Shown piece after piece: positions 5,839-10,622 of a stretch of 10,622 nt of DNA (within the stretch, counting starts at the first letter, position 1; every line of letters starts with the position of its first letter). Source of the stretch: an uncultured Blautia sp. GTDB taxonomy: Bacteria > Bacillota > Clostridia > Lachnospirales > Lachnospiraceae. The notes beneath the pieces are model-generated. The model was not told the DNA's origin. It saw only the letters and a list, made by a program, of their open reading frames with translations, and made no database searches. The translations under genes and the position numbers were made by a program. The stretch spans positions 1 through 10,622 of the forward strand of contig UQJE01000083.1 of the NCBI GenBank assembly GCA_900541345.1, in the 5' to 3' direction.

Positions 5839-6696
5839 ATGAAATTCACAAAAATGCAGGGAATTGGAAATGACTATGTATATGTAAACTGTTTTAAGGA
5901 AACAGTAAAAAATCCAGGTGAGGTAGCAAAATTTGTAAGCAACCGCCACTTTGGAATTGGTTCTGACGGTCTGATTCTTATTAAACCTTCTGAAATCGCA
6001 GACTGCGAAATGGATATGTATAATCTTGACGGCTCTCAGGGAGCTATGTGCGGAAACGGAATCCGCTGCGTTGCAAAATACGCCTACGACTATGGCATTG
6101 TAAATAAAACAAGTATTTCTGTTGCAACAAAAAGCGGAATTAAATATCTTGATCTTACCGTAAAAGACGGGAAGGTTTCCTCCGTCCGTGTAAATATGGG
6201 TTCTCCCATTCTCACCCCAAAAGAAATTCCGGTTCTGACAGAAGGGGAAAAAGCCGTTGATGCGCCTATAGAAATAGAGGAAAACACTTATCATTTTACA
6301 GGTATTTCCATGGGAAATCCCCACGCTGTTGTATTTATGGACGACGTAGAACATCTTGAAATTGAGAAAATCGGTCCGAAATTTGAAAATCACCCGCTTT
6401 TCCCGGACAGAGTAAATACAGAATTTGTTAAAGTCATTGATGAGCACACCGTACAGATGCGCGTATGGGAGAGAGGTTCCGGGGAAACACTTGCCTGCGG
6501 AACAGGCGCGTGCGCCGTTGCCGTTGCTTCTATATTAAATCATCACGTTGACGGAAGTGCACCCGTTACTGTAAAGCTTCTTGGAGGAGATTTGGAAATT
6601 TTCTGGAATCGCGAAGAAAATCTTGTATATATGACAGGCCCCGCCACAACTGTATATGACGGGGAAATCGACCTTTCTTTTTTAGGAGAAAACTAA
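5839..6696 (+). CDS. dapF: Diaminopimelate epimerase
   Basis: DapF interconverts LL- and meso-diaminopimelate in the cytosol without a cofactor, supplying meso-DAP for peptidoglycan and for lysine. The 285-residue length is standard. The N-terminal MKFTKMQGIGNDY is typical. The two catalytic cysteines are C71 in MCGNGIRC and C220 in ERGSGETLACGTGACA, the acid/base pair that works from opposite faces of the substrate. GIGSDGLILI, GISMGNPHAV and NTEFV are further family motifs. The start ATG 5839-5841 follows AAAGGA with about nine bases between. It is the only lysine-pathway gene visible, and its end converges with azlD 24 bases away. I see no clear intrinsic terminator in that gap. Confidence 0.98.
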   Translation: MKFTKMQGIGNDYVYVNCFKETVKNPGEVAKFVSNRHFGIGSDGLILIKPSEIADCEMDMYNLDGSQGAMCGNGIRCVAKYAYDYGIVNKTSISVATKSGIKYLDLTVKDGKVSSVRVNMGSPILTPKEIPVLTEGEKAVDAPIEIEENTYHFTGISMGNPHAVVFMDDVEHLEIEKIGPKFENHPLFPDRVNTEFVKVIDEHTVQMRVWERGSGETLACGTGACAVAVASILNHHVDGSAPVTVKLLGGDLEIFWNREENLVYMTGPATTVYDGEIDLSFLGEN

Positions 6697-6720
6697 TTTA
6701 GGAGTACTCTGAAGTTCTTT

Positions 6721-7041
6721 TCAGATTGGAACAAACTGTAGAATCCGCTCCACCACAAACACTGCACAGCAGGCTGCCAGAGCAACTGTAAGAAGACTTT
6801 TTTCTTTATAAGCCGCAATCAGCGCCGCTCCCAGGCCTGCTGCTCCTGAAACAGGGCTTTCTGTAGCAAACAGGATTGCAGGAAATGTCATGGCTGCAAG
6901 ACAGGCATATGGCACATAATAAAGAAACGACTTAATAAACGGATTTGAAATTTCTTTTTTTGCAAGAACAAGAGGAAGCATACGAATCAGGTATGTAACT
7001 CCTGCCATAACGAATATATAGATATAAATATTATGACTCAT
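6721..7041 (-). CDS. azlD: AzlD-type branched-chain amino acid exporter small subunit
   Basis: This small membrane protein is the partner of AzlC in the two-component LIV-E exporter, which expels branched-chain amino acids and analogues. From ATG at 7039-7041 the product is 106 residues, the usual AzlD size. It has YLIRMLPL near residues 17-24, YYVPYACLAAMTFPAI near 41-56 and about four hydrophobic segments, ending in a short ERILQFVPI tail. A longer reading from 7116 would add a basic, non-membrane extension and ignores the AAGG ribosome site eight bases before the chosen start. The gene overlaps the end of azlC by 11 bases, so translation is probably coupled. Confidence 0.92.
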   Translation of the reverse strand: MSHNIYIYIFVMAGVTYLIRMLPLVLAKKEISNPFIKSFLYYVPYACLAAMTFPAILFATESPVSGAAGLGAALIAAYKEKSLLTVALAACCAVFVVERILQFVPI

Positions 7042-7768
7042 ATGATTCACCTTCTCTTTCTTCTGTCTCTTTTTCTTCCTGCACCGGACAGAAATACGCT
7101 GCTGCCCCTGCCACAAGAAGAGTTGTAATAATAATCACAAAACCGGAAGATACCTTCTTCAGAATAGGAACAACAGAAAACAGTCCGCTTACTGCCATCG
7201 CTCCCAGAACAACTGCAAGAACGACTTTATTTTTCTTTGCAGGGGGAATGACAATTGCCAGAAACATTCCGTAAATCGCCACACTTAGCGCGCTCATCAT
7301 AAAATCCGGCAGAAGATTTCCTGAGATTGCACCTGCAAGTGTTCCCAGTGTCCATCCTGGAATTGCCACGCACATTGCTCCGTAATTATAAAAAGGATGT
7401 ACCTTTTCCGGACGACTTACGCTGATACCGAAAATCTCATCTGTCACGCCAAACGCTACAAGATACCTGTGCGCCCAGGAAACGTCTCTTCTTAATTTCT
7501 GAGACAGGGAAAAGGACATCAGACTGTACCGCAGATTGATAATTAACTGTGTCAGCGCCATCTCCCAGTAAGAACCTGCCGCAAGAATAATATCAAGTCC
7601 TGCGAACTGCCCGGCAGATGTAAGATTTGTGACAGAAATCAGCACTGCCTGCCAGATACTTAATCCTCCGGCAACTGCCATCATACCAAAGGTAAACGAT
7701 ACTGCAAAATACCCCAGTCCTATAGGCACGCCATCGCGCAGCCCCCTTTTAAAACTTTCGCCTTTCAT
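7031..7768 (-). CDS. azlC: AzlC family branched-chain amino acid exporter large subunit
   Basis: AzlC is the main membrane subunit of the branched-chain amino acid exporter. The 245-residue chain shows the family motifs GVPIGLGYFAVSFTFG near residues 13-28, NLTSAGQFAG (48-57), NLRYSLMSFSLS (78-89) and TDEIFG (109-114), followed by several C-terminal hydrophobic segments. The last 20 residues are unusually acidic (EEKETEEREG) and overlap the start of azlD. ATG at 7766-7768 is preceded by GGAAGGAG six bases upstream. A weak promoter can be read on the minus strand: TTGAGG (7819-7824), 16 bases, TAAAGT (7797-7802), partly overlapping the terminator hairpin beyond it. The substrate range cannot be inferred beyond the family. 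Confidence 0.94.
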   Translation of the reverse strand: MKGESFKRGLRDGVPIGLGYFAVSFTFGMMAVAGGLSIWQAVLISVTNLTSAGQFAGLDIILAAGSYWEMALTQLIINLRYSLMSFSLSQKLRRDVSWAHRYLVAFGVTDEIFGISVSRPEKVHPFYNYGAMCVAIPGWTLGTLAGAISGNLLPDFMMSALSVAIYGMFLAIVIPPAKKNKVVLAVVLGAMAVSGLFSVVPILKKVSSGFVIIITTLLVAGAAAYFCPVQEEKETEEREGESYES

Positions 7769-7823
7769 AAGGCTCTCCTTCCTTTCTCTTAGTAATACTT
7801 TACTATTTTACCAGATTTCCTCA

Positions 7824-7869
7824 AAAAATCCACCGTTTTTCTTACACAAAAGAAAAATGGTGGATTTTT
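7824..7869. terminator. Long hairpin terminator, reads both ways
   Basis: The left arm AAAAATCCACC (7824-7834) pairs perfectly with GGTGGATTTTT (7859-7869). A G/T wobble follows, then TTTTTCTT (7836-7843) pairs with AAGAAAAA (7850-7857) around a six-base ACACAA loop, giving about 20 pairs in all. T tracts end the stem on both strands. On the minus strand it lies just downstream of the broken gene at 7901-8253 and before azlC, so it would insulate azlCD from transcription coming from the right. Confidence 0.85.
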
Positions 7870-7900
7870 ATTCATATTTACTGAATATTATATTTTTTCA

Positions 7901-8253
7901 TCAATTCCTCACGAAACTCTTTATCTCTTCCAAATCACAATTATCCAGAAATTTATCTGCAAGTGTATAAAGTATTGCCATTGATTTCTGAGCCGTTACA
8001 GAGTTACTTGTTTTCGCCAGTAAAATCGCCTCTTTCAATGTATCCTTTTTACTTAAAGTGCTCTCATAAGCGGTGTAAGTGATAATTCTGCAAAATCCTG
8101 TTCTGTAAATTCCCTGCCACATTTTATTTTCTCCTGAAGTCTTGTAAAAATCTCTTCCGCGTCCCTGGCAGTCATGTAAACCGGTATCACTCTGTATGTA
8201 TACGCGCCGCAATCCAACTCCGTCTTCGACTTTTTGATTCCTCCCGAATTTTT
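7901..8253 (-). pseudogene. Frameshifted hypothetical gene, 5' truncated
   Basis: Two minus-strand frames together give one coherent protein. The first (8253 down to 8056) reads KTELDCGAYTYRVIPVYM, then DAEEIFTRLQEKIKCGREFT and FAELSLTPLM, before TAA at 8053-8055. The second continues with STLSKKDTLKEAILLAKTSN and KSMAILYTLADKFLDNCDLE, ending at 7901. The break lies near 8056-8067. The open frame that can be read from 8284 through the first half gives implausible sequence and has no good ribosome site, so it is not the real gene. A TAG at 8254-8256 closes the first frame on the 5' side, so the N-terminal part is lost. The segments resemble the C-terminal part of hypothetical Lachnospiraceae proteins with a PVYM ... 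LTPLM ... AIxLAK pattern; a link to Rpn-type nucleases is only a guess. Another frame at the very end (DKEFREELMKKYNIQ, stop at 7878) also looks coding, hinting at a second frameshift. Confidence 0.6.
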
Positions 8254-8309
8254 CTATCTTTATTTTAACAGATTCCCCCTCCATCTTCCACTATCTCTTT
8301 TCTCACTCT

Positions 8310-8340
8310 GTGGAAAGGTAAACTACCCTCTCCTCTCCAC
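8310..8340 (-). repeat. Hairpin at the 3' end of the permease gene
   Basis: On the minus strand GTGGAGAGG pairs with CCTTTCCAC (nine pairs, one G-U) around a 13-base loop that contains the stop codon of the BceB-like permease gene. No T tract follows, so it is not a canonical terminator. It may be a 3' transcript-stabilising structure or chance. Confidence 0.25.
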
Positions 8341-10335
8341 AATTTTATAATAAGACTTCGCCGTACACATATAGATTGCCGCATAAATCACTGCAAAAAC
8401 AACAATTGTGCCGGCAGTACACAAAATATAAAGCTCTGTATTCATCATTCCCAGAAGCCCCAGAAGACGGCTTATCATAGGAAATGCCATAATAATATGA
8501 AGGACAGCCATCAAAAGAGGCAGGAAAAATACCATAAGAATCTGTCTGCGAATAGCGGATTTTACTTCTTTCCGGCTCATGCCCACCTTCTGCATAATTT
8601 CAAACCGTTCTTTATCTTCATACCCCTCAGACATTTGCTTATAATAGATAATCATACCGGCTCCTACAAGGAAAATAAACCCAAGGAAAATTCCAAGGAA
8701 AAGAAGACCGCCGTTTAATGTATAAAAAGAACGGTAATGTTCTTCCCTGATGCTGCTTTGAAACCACGGGCTGACACTGTCCTCTTCTCCTTTAAGGGTT
8801 TCTGTAAGGGGCTCTAAATCCTCCCGGATAAGATTGCCATATTTTATATCTGCCTCTTTTCCCCCTTCTATATAAATCCCAAACTCAAGCTTCAGGTATC
8901 CCCTGTCCTTTCCTGCCAGCTCTTTCTGGAGCGCATCCATTTTTTGTAAATCCTCTTTTGTCACTACAATTGTAGTTTTATAAAATATATTATTTCCTCT
9001 TTCATATGTTGGCTTTTCTTTCAGCCACTCCTTTACCTTATAATCAACACCATTCAGAGCAATATTTCCTTTTCCTCCGTTTTCCTGAAATGCAAGAATC
9101 TCTCCCGGCTTCAGCTCTACAGTTTTTCCGCTGATTTTCTCATACTCTTCCTCAGGCACAACCGTCAGATATTCCACATTTGCAGAAGCAGCCGTATCCC
9201 TTGTAAGAATTTCCATCTCATTCCCGTTTCTTGCAATACTAATATCAAGAATTACCTGCGTTACTTTTTCTTCATAAGGAACTTTCTCTTTTTCTACAGC
9301 TTCATCAAAAGCTTTTCGCAATCTCGGCACTTCTTCAAAAGTAACATTGTTAAATGTAAAACCTGCATCGTAAGGAAACATATCACTTAAAGAATCTTCT
9401 ATCCCCATATTCAGAGAAACCGTAGTGGATAGCATAAGAAGTACGCCTGTACTTAAAATACAGATACTTGCAAGCCCCATTGCATTTTGTTTCATACGAT
9501 AAATCATACCGGAAATGCTTGTAAAATTCTTTGTTTTATAATAGAAACTTTTTTTCCAGCGCATCACTTTTAACACTGCAATACTTCCGGCTGTAAATAA
9601 AAGATAAGTACCTGCCATAACAAGAAGCACCGCTGCAAAAAACAATCCAAGAGCTGTGACAGGAGATTTTGTTGTCACTGCAATATAATATCCGCTTCCA
9701 AGGCAAAGAAATCCCACAAGCGCCATCAGCCATTTTGCTTTCGGCTCTCTTTCTCCGGTGTTTCCGCTGCGCAGAAGCTCGATAGGCTGACTTAACCGTA
9801 CTCTGTGGACATTTCGGAATAAGGTTACAATTACAACAGGAAGAAACATCACTGCACACACTATAATTCCAGGCACACACACGTAAAATCCAAGCTGCGC
9901 AGGAACATGCAGGATTTTAAGAAGCAGCAAAAGGGCCAGTTTACTTCCCAGAATCCCCACTGCAATACCTCCGATAATACTGATAACAGAAGTGAGCAAC
10001 GTCTCTACAGCCATCATTTTCATAATATGTCCTTTTTCCAGCCCCAGAATGTTATAGAGCCCGATTTCCTTCTGCCGCCTTTTCATGACAAAACTATTGC
10101 TGTACAAAAGAAATATAAAAGAAAAAATATAAATAACGGCAATCCCAAGAAACATAATACTTGTTACCATTGCACTGTTCGGAACCTGCACGGATAAATC
10201 TTTGCTCTGTGTCACAAAAAACATCATGTACGTCATGGCAATGCAGCAGATACATGTAATCATATATGGAATATATGTACCTTTATTTCTTTTAATATTG
10301 CTTACTGCCAGCTTTAAAAATAACCCTTTACGCAT
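8323..10335 (-). CDS. BceB-like FtsX-family ABC transporter permease
   Basis: This is the membrane subunit of a bacitracin/antimicrobial-peptide type ABC transporter (BceAB class). Such transporters free cell-wall precursors from peptide antibiotics and often signal to a sensor kinase. The 670-residue product has the expected ten hydrophobic segments: near 22-42, 57-80, 112-138, 150-173, 204-220, 228-256 and 286-310, then a large outer domain (about 311-540), then 541-565, 598-620 and 636-658. The split of seven plus three around a domain of over 200 residues is the BceB hallmark. MKRRQKEIGLYNILGLEKG (84-102) is the conserved FtsX-type coupling loop, echoed at 577-592 (RFEIMQKVGMSRKEVK). ATG at 10333-10335 overlaps the ATPase stop, with GGTGAG upstream; a GTG three codons earlier is possible. 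No kinase or regulator gene is within the window. Confidence 0.92.
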   Translation of the reverse strand: MRKGLFLKLAVSNIKRNKGTYIPYMITCICCIAMTYMMFFVTQSKDLSVQVPNSAMVTSIMFLGIAVIYIFSFIFLLYSNSFVMKRRQKEIGLYNILGLEKGHIMKMMAVETLLTSVISIIGGIAVGILGSKLALLLLLKILHVPAQLGFYVCVPGIIVCAVMFLPVVIVTLFRNVHRVRLSQPIELLRSGNTGEREPKAKWLMALVGFLCLGSGYYIAVTTKSPVTALGLFFAAVLLVMAGTYLLFTAGSIAVLKVMRWKKSFYYKTKNFTSISGMIYRMKQNAMGLASICILSTGVLLMLSTTVSLNMGIEDSLSDMFPYDAGFTFNNVTFEEVPRLRKAFDEAVEKEKVPYEEKVTQVILDISIARNGNEMEILTRDTAASANVEYLTVVPEEEYEKISGKTVELKPGEILAFQENGGKGNIALNGVDYKVKEWLKEKPTYERGNNIFYKTTIVVTKEDLQKMDALQKELAGKDRGYLKLEFGIYIEGGKEADIKYGNLIREDLEPLTETLKGEEDSVSPWFQSSIREEHYRSFYTLNGGLLFLGIFLGFIFLVGAGMIIYYKQMSEGYEDKERFEIMQKVGMSRKEVKSAIRRQILMVFFLPLLMAVLHIIMAFPMISRLLGLLGMMNTELYILCTAGTIVVFAVIYAAIYMCTAKSYYKIVERRG

Positions 10336-10622
10336 AAGTCTCACCGCCTGTTGTCAGAATCGTCAGAGTATCGGAAATCATCTGGTACATTTCCTGACGT
10401 GTTTTTCCACCTCTGTAAATCTGATGAAACACTTCTCCATCCTTAATAAAAAGCACTCTCGATGCATGGCTTGCAGCCTGGGCACTGTGGGTTACCATGA
10501 GAATTGTCTGTCCTGCCTCGTTGATTTCTCCAAACATAGATAAAAGAAGGGACGCCGCCTTAGAATCAAGGGCTCCGGTAGGTTCATCTGTAAACTGTAC
10601 CCCTATCCCCTTATGCCTTGAA
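10328..10622 (-). CDS. BceA-like ABC transporter ATP-binding protein (C-terminal part only)
   Basis: The reading frame runs in from the right edge and is open through the edge; about 98 codons are visible. It contains DEPTGALDSKAAS (Walker B end and D-loop), the switch region TILMVTHS and the family tail FIKDGEVFHQIYRGGK, typical of ATPases paired with BceB-like permeases. It ends at TAA 10328-10330, overlapping the permease ATG by eight bases. An apparent start at 10537 is internal, because the coding pattern continues upstream of it. The stretch just before DEPTG (HKGIGVQFT) is less hydrophobic than the usual Walker B strand and seems about two residues short. Walker A and the signature motif lie outside the window. 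Confidence 0.9.
   Translation of the reverse strand, partial: SRHKGIGVQFTDEPTGALDSKAASLLLSMFGEINEAGQTILMVTHSAQAASHASRVLFIKDGEVFHQIYRGGKTRQEMYQMISDTLTILTTGGETYA

Noticed and set aside
6697..6720. Terminator between the converging dapF and azlD genes
   Set aside because: Only a five-pair CTGAA/TTCAG dyad is present near here, too weak to call.
7042..7116. Longer azlD start at 7116
   Set aside because: The extra 25 residues are basic and unlike the family, and the shorter start gives the standard 106-residue length with a ribosome site.
8056..8284. Intact 127-residue gene from ATG 8284
   Set aside because: Its N-terminal half is not protein-like, no ribosome site is present, and the coding pattern lies in a different frame there.
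10336..10344. GTG start of the BceB-like permease at 10344
   Set aside because: No ribosome site stands before it; the ATG at 10335 has GGTGAG upstream and overlaps the ATPase stop, as is usual for this pair. It cannot be fully excluded.
1..10622. CRISPR array, tRNA or rRNA genes, insertion sequence ends
   Set aside because: I saw no spaced direct repeats, no cloverleaf or ribosomal sequence and no transposase with terminal repeats in the window.

Overview
The window looks like a chromosomal segment of a low-GC, Gram-positive anaerobe of the Lachnospiraceae (Clostridia). I infer this from strong AGGAGG-type ribosome sites, AT-rich spacers, an [FeFe]-hydrogenase maturation gene, a BceAB-type peptide-resistance transporter and the overall protein style. 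The genus cannot be decided from the sequence.

Layout. Bases 1-120 hold the start of a minus-strand membrane-anchored protein with a very good promoter. Bases 239-1231 are a zone of gene decay: a small frameshifted remnant on the plus strand faces a broken minus-strand gene for a discoidin-like (NADase-type glycan-binding) surface protein. Bases 1354-1951 are a compact single-gene unit with promoter, leader dyad, CBS-pair protein and bidirectional terminator. Bases 1969-4398 are a minus-strand operon for a polar amino acid ABC importer, in the order binding protein, intercistronic hairpin, permease, ATPase. It is driven by a promoter whose -35 box lies inside a perfect palindrome. Divergently, hydF (4495-5733) and then dapF (5839-6696) run on the plus strand. 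Converging on dapF is the minus-strand azlC-azlD pair (6721-7768), a branched-chain amino acid exporter. A long hairpin terminator (7824-7869) separates it from a frameshifted hypothetical gene (7901-8253). The window ends in a minus-strand BceB-like permease and the C-terminal third of its ATPase.

Most notable observation. The binding protein of the amino acid importer (3491-4273) has its two halves in swapped order. Directly after the signal peptide comes what is normally the second half of a family 3 binding protein. A short acidic linker then joins it to what is normally the first half, and the protein stops at the point where the chain would normally cross the hinge into the second lobe. 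Both halves look complete and the expected ligand-contact residues are all present. This reads as a natural circular permutation in an otherwise ordinary importer operon. The protein also lacks a lipobox cysteine, unusual for a Gram-positive binding protein.

How the genes fit together. Amino acid traffic is a loose theme: a polar amino acid importer, a branched-chain amino acid exporter and dapF (lysine and peptidoglycan precursor). hydF belongs to hydrogenase maturation and stands here without hydE or hydG. The CBS protein resembles small nucleotide-sensing CBS proteins. The BceAB-like pair is probably a cell-envelope stress or antimicrobial peptide resistance module, most of whose ATPase and any regulators lie outside the window.
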